Shown: piece by piece, positions 27,762 through 40,628 of the stretch
Numbering within the stretch: the first letter of the stretch is position 1
Layout: each line of letters begins with the position of its first letter
Source: Chloroflexota bacterium
Lineage (GTDB): Bacteria; Chloroflexota; Anaerolineae; J036; Brachytrichaceae
DNA: 64,000 nucleotides
Assembly: GCA_030550095.1 (NCBI GenBank)
Contig: JAUQQA010000001.1
Location: forward strand, 1 to 64,000
Direction of reading: 5' to 3'
Translations under genes and position numbers: made by a program
The notes under the pieces: model-generated
The model's input: the letters and a program-made list of their open reading frames with translations, nothing else
Database searches by the model: none
What the model was told of the DNA's origin: nothing

Positions 27762-28550
27762 TCACGCTGCGTCGTCTTCGTCGCTCAAGCCGAGCGCGCG
27801 CAACCGCGCTGCAAGCCGCGCGGCGCGTTGCTCTGCTGCCTCGGCGCGTTGGCGTTCTGCCTCAGCACGTTGGCGTTCCTGCTCGAGCAGCTCTGCGGCG
27901 GTTGGTATGAGCTGCCCTTCCGCGTCGTAGAGGCGCAGCCAGCGCGTGCGCATGCCGTTGTATTCTCCTTCCCACGTCCCCAGCCACACGCCAAGCACTT
28001 CGCTCCAGCGCCAGCCGCGCTCATTGGCGTCAACCTCGCGGTAGCGCTCGCCGTTGAGCCGCCACAGGTAAAACTCGACTTTCGTGTGCTGCGTGGGATC
28101 AGGTCCGTAACACACGTACTCGGGCACGCGCAACACGCGCTCATAGAGGTCTTTCTTCGTCCCCAAATCCTCGCGGCGCGTAGATTCGGAAAGCAGCTCC
28201 ATGATGAAGTTGGGCGCTCGCCCACCCTCAAGCCAAATTGCCCAGTAGGGCCGCGGGCGTGTGCCGTCCACGTCCTTCACCACGAACAGATCAGGACCGC
28301 GATACGAGAGGGTTTGTGCTTGTTCGAGGTTGTAGTAAAGGAACATGTTGCCAGCGATGTAAAAATCCGTGCGCCCACGCCAGAGTTGGCGAAGGCAATC
28401 CTCGAACAAGTTGATTTGCAGGCGATGCCAAGCGTTTTCCAAGGGGATGCCATCCTCGTCAAGAAGTTTGAGCGAGGCAAGCGCTGCAAGCTCGGCGTCG
28501 GAGATCCTCGCCGGCTGCGCTTGCAAGGCGGGTGCCTCTTGGAGCGTCAC
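27762..28550 (-). CDS. Uma2-family putative PD-(D/E)XK nuclease with coiled-coil tail
   Basis: A 262-residue protein of the Uma2 (DUF820) type, common in large numbers in Chloroflexota and Cyanobacteria. The nuclease-like core reads GPDLFVVKDVD, then NFIMELLSEST, then DLGTKKDLYERVLRVPEYVCY, giving the expected D...E-x-x...D...K...Y order. The C-terminal 50 residues are a charged coiled coil built from ERQRAEAE-like repeats. Nothing shows what DNA, if any, it cuts. It starts with GTG, 5 bp after the MFS gene stop, as last gene of the operon from 32.8 kb. Confidence 0.88.
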   Translation of the reverse strand: MTLQEAPALQAQPARISDAELAALASLKLLDEDGIPLENAWHRLQINLFEDCLRQLWRGRTDFYIAGNMFLYYNLEQAQTLSYRGPDLFVVKDVDGTRPRPYWAIWLEGGRAPNFIMELLSESTRREDLGTKKDLYERVLRVPEYVCYGPDPTQHTKVEFYLWRLNGERYREVDANERGWRWSEVLGVWLGTWEGEYNGMRTRWLRLYDAEGQLIPTAAELLEQERQRAEAERQRAEAAEQRAARLAARLRALGLSDEDDAA

Positions 28551-28554
28551 ATCG

Positions 28555-29784
28555 CTATTGTACGTGCCTTGCTGGTTTTAGCGATGCGCGCATCTCAGGC
28601 ACAAGCAGCGCCGAAGCCAGCGCGATCATCCCCGCGGCAATAAAGGCGAGCACGCCGATGGGCAGCGTCTGCGTGAGTTGAAACGCCAATGTGGGCGCGA
28701 TCACGCCGCGCACGCCGGTCAAAAAGGTGTGCACGCTCATGTAGTCGGCGACCCGGTCAGGCGGTGCGATCTTGGTCACCCACAAGTTCCATGCCAGCTC
28801 GCCGCCCGCAGCGGCAGCGCCCACCAGCACCGAGCCCAACACCAACCCCAAGGTGCTCGTCCCTGTGAAGAACGAAGCGATGCCCAATGCAAAGCCTGCG
28901 TTAAGCACAATTCGCATGGCGAAGAAGTTCATGCGGTCGAACAGTCGCCCCCACATCGGCGAGAGCACGAGGCGAACGCCGTTTGGGATCAGCACCGTGT
29001 AGAGCGCCACCTGCTGGGGCGTGAGCATGATGCCGTAGCGCGGGCTTGCTAAAAACTCCACGCGCAGCGGCAGCATCATCAAATTGGCAAACCCCATCAG
29101 CATCCATGAGGCTAACGTCCAACGCAGCGTGCGATCCTCGGCGACGAAGCGCAGCGCGCCCAACGCGCCCGTGAACCAGTGCTTTGAGGTTGAGGCGCGG
29201 CTTTGCAACGGCTGCGAGGGAATGCGCCATAAGCAAAACGCAACCGCAGCAAACGCGGCGGCGATTGCGCCCAACGTCCAGCGAAACAAACCCAGGTTCG
29301 CGGTGAGCATTCGCCCGAACACCTCCGCGCACAACGCCGCCGCGCCCACGCGCACGACAAACGTGCGCGAGACGAACCGTCCGCGCGAGCGGGGGTCATA
29401 GTTGGTTTGATACATCGCTGTCAGCAGCGGCACGATGAGCATCGAACCGCCCACGCCGATCACACTTGCCGCCAGCAACGTAGGCAGCCCGGGCAGCAAC
29501 GCTGCAACCAGCATCGCCAGCGCGCCTGCCGCAGTGACTGCCGCGGCGATCTGCATGCCGGGGCGATGCACGCGCTCGGCGATCGGCACGATCCACAATG
29601 ACGCCAACAGCCCCGCATTCCCCGAAGCGGCGATCAACGCTTTCGCCAGGGGGCTGGCGTCGAACACTTGCACAGCAATCAGCATCAAGAACGTGGAGCT
29701 GCTCGCCTCGATCATCCCCTGCGGCACAGCGCGCAGGCGGTCGTAGAGATACGTGCGTTTTGCAATGGGCGATAAGGCGTTCAT
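28555..29784 (-). CDS. MFS transporter
   Basis: A 409-residue polytopic membrane protein with about 12 predicted helices and the alternating hydrophobic pattern of the major facilitator superfamily. No substrate motif is recognisable. Its start overlaps the cobU stop by 4 bp (29781-29784), so the two are translationally coupled. Import of a corrinoid is not implied, because MFS proteins are not known cobalamin importers in this context; the substrate is open. Confidence 0.85.
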   Translation of the reverse strand: MNALSPIAKRTYLYDRLRAVPQGMIEASSSTFLMLIAVQVFDASPLAKALIAASGNAGLLASLWIVPIAERVHRPGMQIAAAVTAAGALAMLVAALLPGLPTLLAASVIGVGGSMLIVPLLTAMYQTNYDPRSRGRFVSRTFVVRVGAAALCAEVFGRMLTANLGLFRWTLGAIAAAFAAVAFCLWRIPSQPLQSRASTSKHWFTGALGALRFVAEDRTLRWTLASWMLMGFANLMMLPLRVEFLASPRYGIMLTPQQVALYTVLIPNGVRLVLSPMWGRLFDRMNFFAMRIVLNAGFALGIASFFTGTSTLGLVLGSVLVGAAAAGGELAWNLWVTKIAPPDRVADYMSVHTFLTGVRGVIAPTLAFQLTQTLPIGVLAFIAAGMIALASALLVPEMRASLKPARHVQ

Positions 29785-30335
29785 TTCAGACGAAGGGGCA
29801 ACCCAGCGACGATCAAAAACGCGCGGTCAGCATGTCGTGCCACGATTTGATTTGCGCGCCCGAGCGCATCTCGATAAGCGCGCGCAGCTGGGCTTGGAGG
29901 CGTCACGTCCATGCCGACCTCGTTGCTGACGATCACCCACGGGCACGCTGTGGCACGGGCAAACATCACCAGCGACTCAGCAAGCTGTGCGGCGCGATCT
30001 TCCACATCAGCAGGCAACACTTCACTCATGAACAACGCGCCGCTCACGTAGAGCGAGAGGCAATCGAGCAACACACAGCGCGTCGGCGCTGTCTCGAGCG
30101 CGCGCGCGATGACAGCAAGGTCGTCCTCAAGCACGAGCGTGCGCCAAGCGCTTGGGCGCACTGCGCGGTGCCGCGCGAGGCGCTGCTGCATCTCGGGATC
30201 GGCGCGCACTGCTTCGGTCTCGCGCAGGGTAGCGATGAACAGCACCGCCTCGCCGCCGATCTCAAACGCCAAGTGCTGCGCGAACGCGCTTTTGCCGCTG
30301 CGCGCCCCGCCCAACACAAACGTGATCGCGCTCAC
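29781..30335 (-). CDS. cobU: Adenosylcobinamide kinase / adenosylcobinamide-phosphate guanylyltransferase
   Basis: A 184-residue enzyme of normal length that phosphorylates adenosylcobinamide and then attaches GMP, in nucleotide-loop assembly of vitamin B12. The P-loop is GGARSGKS near the N-terminus, and the guanylylation segment RHRAVRPSAWRTL contains the conserved His. CobU is the only cobalamin gene in the window. It overlaps scpA by 4 bp upstream and the MFS gene by 4 bp downstream. Confidence 0.93.
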   Translation of the reverse strand: MSAITFVLGGARSGKSAFAQHLAFEIGGEAVLFIATLRETEAVRADPEMQQRLARHRAVRPSAWRTLVLEDDLAVIARALETAPTRCVLLDCLSLYVSGALFMSEVLPADVEDRAAQLAESLVMFARATACPWVIVSNEVGMDVTPPSPAARAYRDALGRANQIVARHADRAFLIVAGLPLRLK

Positions 30336-31120
30336 GTCGTGAACTCCAGCTCGCTTGGCACCTCCACAGCGGGGCGCTCTTCCTCAGGGAATGGCTCAAT
30401 GATGATCTCGCCAAACGGCTGCGTCTGGTAACAACGCACAGCGAAGCGTTTGAGCAGCTCCAGCAACGCCAGCAGCGTGATCACCACCTCAGCTCGGCTT
30501 CGGCTCTGACCAAGCACTTCGCGGAAAGTCACGCGCACGCGCTCGCGCACGACGTGCGTGATGCGATCCATGCACTCATTGATCGTGAACGGCAACGGCG
30601 CGATCATCGTGTCGGCAGGGGGCGGCGGCATCCAGCGCAACACCACGCGCTGCATCGCGCCTTGTAACATCGCCAACGTGATCCCCTCAAGCGGCAACGA
30701 CCTCGGTTTGGGTCGGGGCAACGGCGGCGGCTGGACGGGAAAAGCGCGCAAATGGTGCGCCTCGCGCTCGCGTAAGAACTGCGCGGCGCGCTTATATGCT
30801 TGGTACGTGCGCAACTGCTGGAGCAGCGCCTCGGTTTCGGCGGGGTCTTCCGCGTCCTCGACCGGAGGGGGCGGCAACAACGCGCGGCTTTTGATCAGCA
30901 GCAGGCGCGCCGCGACGGACACAAACGCCGCGATCACCTGCGGATCACGTTGCGGCATGCTGAGCATGTACGCGATGAACTGATCGGCTACTGCTGCGAG
31001 CGAAACCGCCGTGATGTCCAGCTCACGCTCCTCGATCAAACGCAACAGCACGTCCAGCGGACCTTCGTAAACGGGCAGATGCACCGAGAACGACGCCAAC
31101 ACTTGGCTCTCTTGGATCAT
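30332..31120 (-). CDS. scpA: Segregation and condensation protein A (kleisin)
   Basis: A 262-residue kleisin that links the heads of SMC in the chromosome condensation complex. The N-terminal SMC-neck-binding part PVYEGPLDVLLRLIEERELD is typical, as is the C-terminal winged-helix part ending RAEVVITLLALLELLKRF. The partner scpB, which often follows scpA, is not here; cobU follows instead with a 4-bp overlap. The start overlaps the preceding membrane glycosyltransferase stop by 4 bp. Confidence 0.93.
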   Translation of the reverse strand: MIQESQVLASFSVHLPVYEGPLDVLLRLIEERELDITAVSLAAVADQFIAYMLSMPQRDPQVIAAFVSVAARLLLIKSRALLPPPPVEDAEDPAETEALLQQLRTYQAYKRAAQFLREREAHHLRAFPVQPPPLPRPKPRSLPLEGITLAMLQGAMQRVVLRWMPPPPADTMIAPLPFTINECMDRITHVVRERVRVTFREVLGQSRSRAEVVITLLALLELLKRFAVRCYQTQPFGEIIIEPFPEEERPAVEVPSELEFTT

Positions 31121-32793
31121 GATTCGCTCGGGATGGGCAGCAACAACCAGTATTCAAAGCCGTTGATGTCGAACTTCTGCGCCCAGTAGTAGTTGCGCAG
31201 GATCGCGGCTTTCACGTCGTCGGGGTAAAACAGCGCGCGGAACACCACAGCGCCAAAAGCGCGCTGCTCGATCATCGCGATCATTTGGCGGGTGTCGAGC
31301 ATGCCGTTTTTGCTCAGGTTGAGCAACTGTGTCGGGTTGGTGACGACATCCTTGCCCGCCAGCAGCGTGAACATCGCCTCCTCGCTCCACACTGGCCCTT
31401 CCACTTCGCGCAAGCGCTGGACGAGCGCCCAGCCGTTGTTCACATCTGCTGGCAGCGGCAGGTGACCAAGCTGCGTGTAACCTGCCGAGTCGTAGTAGGC
31501 ATAGGGCGGATAAACGTGCTGCTCTGCAACACCCAGCCATCGCGCCAACGTGCCAAAGAAGCGTCCTGTGGTCGGCAAGTGCACGTTGAGCGCTGCCTGC
31601 ACGAGGAACACCACGCCAAGCATTGCCGCGATCAGCGCATGGGCGCGCGCCTCATGCCGTCGCTGCAACAGCGCAAACAGCCGCGCGAACACGCCAGCAG
31701 TGCACACTGCGCCCACCGCAATGGACGAGACAAGATACGCTGGACCAGCGCCCCATTTCCCCGTAAGCATGCCCATCGCGCTGCTGGTGATGAAGTACAG
31801 CGACCACACGCTCAGCGGCTGCGTGCTGCGCGCGCGCCAAACGCGCCAACCGTCCCACAACGTGTACGCCACACCGCCGAGGATGAGCGGCGCCTGCAAC
31901 CGAAGCCACTGCGCGTAGGTCTGCCAGGTCAACGCGAGGTCATACTCGTTCACGTTTGCCGCGACGACGTTGACCCAAAACTGCCCCGCGGTGATCGCGT
32001 TCATCGCTAGCACGAAGCCCAAGGTGAACACAAGGCACGCCCCAAACGCCCACGCAAACCAACGCGGACGTCGCAGGAGCAACAACCCAAAACCCGCCAC
32101 GAGCGCATCTACTGCCTGAAGCTTGGTGAAGCCAGCAGTCATCAGCAGCGCAACGCCCAACGCCGCCCACCGCGCACTCGGCGCATGGAGCGTCGCAAAC
32201 GCGCGATCCAGCGCGTACGCGCCCGCGAGCGAGAACATCACCATTGGGATGTGCGCCCGCGCCAATGCGCTGATGTGATACACGTAGTTCGCTGCAAAAA
32301 ACGAGAGCGCCGCGAGCAAGGCTGCGCCCCACCGCAGCGCGCGCGGCGCGCTCGGTGCCCATAGACGCCATACCGCCAGCACGATCAGCGCGCCCGCGAT
32401 CAGCGACGCGGCAAAGGTGAGCGCCCGCCCCACAGCGATGTGCGGACCGAAGACCAGCACCAGCAACGCGAGGATCGTGCGATATACCGGCGGATAGTTG
32501 GACGAGTAGAACGGGAACTGCGCGTTATCGAGGTAAATGTTCTCGCCGCGCGCGAGGCGGATCGCGTCGTACAGCTCGAAGCCCTCGCCCTGGTCGTAGT
32601 CAAAGGGGAAGTTAAACAGCGCGCGCGCATAGACGAGAAACACAAGGAAATACAACGCCATCGCAACCCATGCCGACGCCAGAAGGGCATAGGCTGCGCT
32701 TTGCGCAAGCGCGTTTACGAGGGAAAGGCGCTGCCGGCTTGCTTGGAGCCAACTTGGGCGCAAAACGCGCCCCGAGAACAGCTTGAGGCGCAA
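31117..32793 (-). CDS. GT-C fold membrane glycosyltransferase-like protein
   Basis: A 558-residue integral membrane protein with a dozen or so hydrophobic helices. The first periplasmic loop contains FDYDQGEGFELYDAIRLARG, with the acidic residues typical of GT-C enzymes that use polyprenyl-phosphate sugars (GT39/ArnT/PMT-like). The C-terminal soluble part has GKDVVTNPTQLLNLSKNG. Acceptor and sugar are unknown. The frame begins with TTG at 32793, and a TAAGAT box lies about 11 bp before it; this start is uncertain, though the first membrane helix is well inside. It heads the five-gene minus-strand operon. Confidence 0.78.
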   Translation of the reverse strand: MRLKLFSGRVLRPSWLQASRQRLSLVNALAQSAAYALLASAWVAMALYFLVFLVYARALFNFPFDYDQGEGFELYDAIRLARGENIYLDNAQFPFYSSNYPPVYRTILALLVLVFGPHIAVGRALTFAASLIAGALIVLAVWRLWAPSAPRALRWGAALLAALSFFAANYVYHISALARAHIPMVMFSLAGAYALDRAFATLHAPSARWAALGVALLMTAGFTKLQAVDALVAGFGLLLLRRPRWFAWAFGACLVFTLGFVLAMNAITAGQFWVNVVAANVNEYDLALTWQTYAQWLRLQAPLILGGVAYTLWDGWRVWRARSTQPLSVWSLYFITSSAMGMLTGKWGAGPAYLVSSIAVGAVCTAGVFARLFALLQRRHEARAHALIAAMLGVVFLVQAALNVHLPTTGRFFGTLARWLGVAEQHVYPPYAYYDSAGYTQLGHLPLPADVNNGWALVQRLREVEGPVWSEEAMFTLLAGKDVVTNPTQLLNLSKNGMLDTRQMIAMIEQRAFGAVVFRALFYPDDVKAAILRNYYWAQKFDINGFEYWLLLPIPSES

Positions 32794-32838
32794 GGCAACG
32801 CCCGATCTTACACCCCTGATGCAGAAGAGCCAAGCACG

Positions 32839-33576
32839 CTAAAAGCCCGAGACGCCCGCGCCGCCCAACACAGCAGCGGCGATCAACGCGAGCACCAACG
32901 CCGGCAGGAAGTTCGCCACCCGCACGCGCTTGATCTCCAGCAGTGAAAACCCAATGCCGAGGATGATCACCGCGCCCGTCGCCGAAAGCACTGCGAGCAT
33001 TGCAGGCGTAAATGCGCTTTGCAGCACTCCTGCCATCAGCGACAACCCACCTTGCAGCACCAGAATGGTGAGCACGCTGAAGCCCACGCCAATCCCCAAC
33101 GACGCCGCGAACGCCAGCGAGGCAAACCCATCTAACACGCTCTTGATCGCAAGCAGCGAGTAGTCGCCAGTCAGCCCGTCGCGGATCGAACCAAGGATGG
33201 TCATTGGGCCGACACAGAACACCACACTTGCCGCCACAAAGCCACGCACAAAGCGCGCTGTTTGCTCTGCGGAGCCGCTACGTGCAAATCGCGCCTCGAG
33301 CCACGCGCCGGTGCGGTTAAGCGCGCCGTCGAGATCGAGCGCCTCACCAGCAATGCCGCCGAAGAGCATCGAGAGCAACACCACGATGAACTTCACAGGC
33401 ACATTCGCCTGGTTGCTCATCGCGTCCACAAGGCTAAGCACGCCGTAACCCAGCGTTGCTAGCCCCAAGCCGTCTAACACCGTCTGGCGCCAGCGCTCTG
33501 GCAGCCGATTGCCAACTGCAATGCCGAGGCTGGTGCCGATCAAGACTGTGACGATGTTGATCAGCGTGCCCGTCAT
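32839..33576 (-). CDS. DUF554 family membrane protein (YdfK/YqgA-like)
   Basis: About 245 residues with seven or so membrane helices. The N-terminus MTGTLINIVTVLIGTSLGIA and the segments LYG/VLSLVDA, KSVLDGFASLAFA and VLSATGAVIILGIG are typical of DUF554. Possible transporter; no substrate is known. I chose the ATG at 33576 because it overlaps the xseB stop (ATGA) and fits the family start. Confidence 0.9.
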   Translation of the reverse strand: MTGTLINIVTVLIGTSLGIAVGNRLPERWRQTVLDGLGLATLGYGVLSLVDAMSNQANVPVKFIVVLLSMLFGGIAGEALDLDGALNRTGAWLEARFARSGSAEQTARFVRGFVAASVVFCVGPMTILGSIRDGLTGDYSLLAIKSVLDGFASLAFAASLGIGVGFSVLTILVLQGGLSLMAGVLQSAFTPAMLAVLSATGAVIILGIGFSLLEIKRVRVANFLPALVLALIAAAVLGGAGVSGF

Positions 33577-33782
33577 GCTTGCGCGTTGTCGTCCTGGAGC
33601 ACGTGTAGCGTGAGCGTGGCTTCGTCTAATTTGCGCGCGCACCACTCCGCGAGCTGTTGACCGCGCGCATACAACGCCAGCATCTCCTCCAGCAGCAAGT
33701 CGCCGCGTTCCAACTGTGCCACGATGGACTCTAACTCTGCCAACGCTGCTTCAAAGGAAAGCGGCGCAGCTTGCTCGCTCAT
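33573..33782 (-). CDS. xseB: Exodeoxyribonuclease VII small subunit
   Basis: A 69-residue helical protein with the XseB pattern LSFEAALAELESIVAQLERGDLLLEEMLALYARGQ. It partners XseA in the nuclease that trims single-stranded DNA; xseA is not in the window. I chose the ATG at 33782, 4 bp after the desaturase stop, since the longer frame uses TTG and overlaps that gene. The stop overlaps the DUF554 start. Confidence 0.9.
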   Translation of the reverse strand: MSEQAAPLSFEAALAELESIVAQLERGDLLLEEMLALYARGQQLAEWCARKLDEATLTLHVLQDDNAQA

Positions 33783-33786
33783 CCTG

Positions 33787-35397
<1,611 letters not shown>

Positions 35398-35471
35398 GGT
35401 TGCGTTTTGAACGATACTGCGGCTTTGTGAAGCAGCGCGCAAACTGAGACGGGTTTCAGCCGCGAGGAACA

Positions 35472-35506
35472 AAAAACGCCGAGCCTGAAAGCAGCTCAGC
35501 GTTTTT
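35472..35506 (-). terminator. Rho-independent terminator of clpB
   Basis: On the minus strand, AAAAACGCTGAGC pairs with GCTCGGCGTTTTT across a 9-base loop (one mismatch in the stem) and ends in a T-run. It lies 22 bp beyond the clpB stop and separates clpB from the crtI-like gene. The A-rich left arm would also allow termination in the other direction. Confidence 0.85.
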
Positions 35507-35527
35507 GTTGCCATGAACGCGCGCGTC

Positions 35528-38107
<2,580 letters not shown>

Positions 38108-38419
38108 GCTATACCTCCACGACGCACTGGCTATTGATGGTATGAGGCGACCTCTGAAAGGTGTTGGCAACGCGTTAACGTTTTATTGCGCGTGCGCAGG
38201 GGCGGAAAAACCAAGTGCTGGAGCGTTGGAATGTGCTATAGTGCGCCAGCGTGGCACAGTCTCGTCACTGAAGGAGGGGTAAGAGGCCATCGGGTCGCGT
38301 TGGCGGTGGATTGAGCAGTTGACGTGGATTCGAAGGCGTCCATTTACGAGTGAGCCTGCGTGAGAAGAGCAAGAGAGGGCAATGCAGGGCAACCACAGCT
38401 CTAGGGAGGGTAAGGTGGA
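38108..38419. promoter_or_regulatory. Divergent intergenic region between clpB and the metzincin gene
   Basis: About 310 bp with no gene. It holds the clpB ribosome site (GGAGG near 38114-38118), a TATAGT box at 38237-38242 that could serve the metzincin gene with a leader of about 170 bp, and an AACGCGTTAACGTT stretch near 38169-38182 that is a possible operator. No TTAGCACTC-type CIRCE element is visible. Promoter calls here are tentative. Confidence 0.35.
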
Positions 38420-40270
38420 ATGAACCGAAAAACCAAAAAGTTCCTCATTCCCCTTTTGAGTTTTGCCGCAAGCATCGTCATCGCCGTTCAAAGCGTGAGC
38501 GGGCAAGTAGCTCCTGAGCAGCTGCGACCGCGCGCCTACTTCCCGATCATGCGCAAATCGCCACCTGTCCAAAGCGTGAACGTGGGCTTTGAGGTGTCGC
38601 AGGGCATTCAGCGTCCCGACAACGGCGTGCCTCTGGTCAGCTACCGCCCCACCATTGTGCGCGTGACGCTCACAAGCAGCACACCGCGCAGCAACGTCTC
38701 GGCGTGGCTGCAGGTTTTCAACAGCAACGGGTTTCTTGGGAGCGTTGCAGCGATCAACAACCCACGCACGCTGAAAGCTACTGCCGATCGCGCCCAGCTC
38801 AACGATACTTTTAACTTCCGCGTCCCCACTCAGTGGCTCAACGGCAACGTCACTTTCCGGGTGTTCGCCACAAACAGCACTGACTACGCTGCCCAAAGCC
38901 AAGCGCAGACCTTCACGTTCTCACCTGTGCCGCCGCTCCACGTCACCATTGTGCCCGTTCACTACACATGCACCTCGGGTGGAAGCGGCACCAGTGTGCC
39001 GACACCGCCTTACGACTACATCATCAACAATTTCACGCGCAAGGTGTATCCGGTGCCAGAAGTGACCCTTCAGGTGCATGCCCCTGTGGCGCATAGAGGA
39101 CCATGCACTAATAACGTCCCTAATCCTAGCTACCAAGACTGGGGAAGTATGCTGGATCTTGTCACTGGGATCTGGCAAGCGGAGGGCACCCCAGTCCGTT
39201 ACTACTACGGCTTGCTCAACGTGTACTGCGAGTATGGCTGCATCGCAGGCGTAGGCTGGCTTGGCGGCTACCGCGCAGCGGTGGGCTTCACAGGCTTTGA
39301 CTCGAATCCATCTGTTGCTAGTCAAGTCCACGCACACGAAGTGGGGCACAATCACGGAGTAGAGCACATGCCTGGCTGTGGCGCATCCGACCCCGATCCA
39401 CGGTTCCCTTACACCGATTCACAAGGCAGAGCGCGCATTGGCAATACAACGTTCCCCAACTTCGGCTTGGATGTGTTCGACACCCCAACGCTGTATCCGT
39501 TCTACAACTATCTTTTCGACTACATGAGCTATTGCAGACCTGTTTGGACTTCCGACTTTGTCTATAACCTCATCCGCGATTACGCGCTGCGCTACAACAA
39601 TGCAGCAAATATGCTTGATGTCGCAGAGGCAAGCCCTCATTTCCTCGTCAGCGGTCGGCTCATGGAGGAAGGTACGCAGCTTGACCCCCTCTTCATTATC
39701 GAGACCCGCCTCGACGACACCACGCGCGCGATGATGTTCGACAACCCCGCTGGCATGGCAGAGCTGGAGCTGCTCGACGCCGAGGGCAACGTGCTTGCGA
39801 CGCATCCCATCCCCCTGCGCAAGACCAGCCACCACGATCCGCAAGGGCGCGAGCAATTAGGGTTCAACACCGCCGTGCCCTTCGTCGAGGGTGTGCGCGC
39901 TGTGCGTCTGCGCCAAGGCGCACAAGTGCTCGCGGAGCGCGTCGGCGGCCAAAGAGCGCCGCGCCTAGCGCCTGTTATCACACGCGCGACCACCAACGGC
40001 AGTGCGCAGACCTTCAGTTGGAGCGCGCAGAGCGACAACGATCAGGCGTTGCGCTACCTGGTGCGGCTCTCCACCGACCGCGGCAAGACGTGGCAAATGG
40101 TCGCGCTCACCGACGCGCCGAGCTTCACGCTCGACGCAACCGCCGCGCCAGAACTCTTCCGCGAGGGCACGCCGTGGATCGAAGTGCAAGCCAGCGACGG
40201 CGTGCGCACTACCACGCGCCGCTTCGCGCCTACTGCTGAGGATCGGCTCGTAGCTGTAGAAGGCGAGTGA
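38420..40270 (+). CDS. Exported metzincin-type zinc metalloprotease
   Basis: A 616-residue exported protein with a signal peptide (residues 1-29, ending SVSG-Q), then PRAYFPIMRK at 37-46, a form of the motif shared by other exported proteins here. The middle domain has the zinc signature HEVGHNHGVEH (His306, Glu307, His310, His316) and a probable Met-turn YMSYC with Met at 369, which together define the metzincin clan. I cannot place it in a named peptidase family. The C-terminal 120 residues look like a fibronectin/Ig-type domain (FSWSAQSDNDQALRYLVRLS). A GGTGGA-type ribosome site precedes the ATG, and a strong hairpin follows the gene. Confidence 0.8.
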   Translation: MNRKTKKFLIPLLSFAASIVIAVQSVSGQVAPEQLRPRAYFPIMRKSPPVQSVNVGFEVSQGIQRPDNGVPLVSYRPTIVRVTLTSSTPRSNVSAWLQVFNSNGFLGSVAAINNPRTLKATADRAQLNDTFNFRVPTQWLNGNVTFRVFATNSTDYAAQSQAQTFTFSPVPPLHVTIVPVHYTCTSGGSGTSVPTPPYDYIINNFTRKVYPVPEVTLQVHAPVAHRGPCTNNVPNPSYQDWGSMLDLVTGIWQAEGTPVRYYYGLLNVYCEYGCIAGVGWLGGYRAAVGFTGFDSNPSVASQVHAHEVGHNHGVEHMPGCGASDPDPRFPYTDSQGRARIGNTTFPNFGLDVFDTPTLYPFYNYLFDYMSYCRPVWTSDFVYNLIRDYALRYNNAANMLDVAEASPHFLVSGRLMEEGTQLDPLFIIETRLDDTTRAMMFDNPAGMAELELLDAEGNVLATHPIPLRKTSHHDPQGREQLGFNTAVPFVEGVRAVRLRQGAQVLAERVGGQRAPRLAPVITRATTNGSAQTFSWSAQSDNDQALRYLVRLSTDRGKTWQMVALTDAPSFTLDATAAPELFREGTPWIEVQASDGVRTTTRRFAPTAEDRLVAVEGE

Positions 40271-40291
40271 GGCAACGCACATCCGCCGCAA

Positions 40292-40337
40292 GCGAAAGAA
40301 AGAGCCGGGCGGGTTCTCCGCTCGGTCTTTCTTTCGC
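40292..40337 (+). terminator. Long hairpin after the metzincin gene, terminator-like
   Basis: GCGAAAGAAAGA pairs perfectly with TCTTTCTTTCGC, and the interior continues with a GC-rich partly paired stem. There is no long U-run after it, but the right arm itself is U-rich. It lies 21 bp after the stop codon. Confidence 0.7.
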
Positions 40338-40366
40338 AGTGCCTTTGGTGATAATCGCGCCGCAAC

Positions 40367-40628
40367 GTGGAAGATGCGGTCATCGGCGGCACCATGCACA
40401 CGCTGCTCGGCAAGGCGCGCAAGGGTAGCCTCCGCGCGATGCGTCCCAAGGCGTTCGCCGCAGTAGCGATCCGCGAGGCGGTCGCGCGTGCCCGAGTTGG
40501 AGCCATCGCACGTTGACGACGTGCTCCTGGGCTGCGCCATGCCCGAGGCGGAGCAACGAGCACAACAGCTCGCCCACGTGCTGCGCAGTGGCGATCTCGC
40601 GCTGCCGCAATGGGCGAGCAAGGGCTAG
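40367..40628 (+). pseudogene. Thiolase (acetyl-CoA acetyltransferase) N-terminal remnant with frameshift
   Basis: Read in frame from 40367, the sequence gives LLGKARKGSLRAMRPKAFAA and then AIREAVARAR, recognisable as the N-terminus of a thiolase (typical: TPxGKxxKGSLxxxRPxDLAA). This frame meets a stop at 40514. A second frame from 40491 continues in register with PELEPSHVDDVLLGCAMPEA, the next thiolase segment. It then loses similarity and stops at 40626. One frameshift near 40490 and deletion of roughly the last 300 residues, including both catalytic Cys and the His, make it a non-functional fossil. No start codon or ribosome site is clear. Confidence 0.75.

Noticed and set aside
38108-38419. 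Possible CIRCE or HspR operator upstream of clpB
   Set aside because: Neither TTAGCACTC nor CTTGAGT-type inverted repeats are present; only a weak palindrome was seen.
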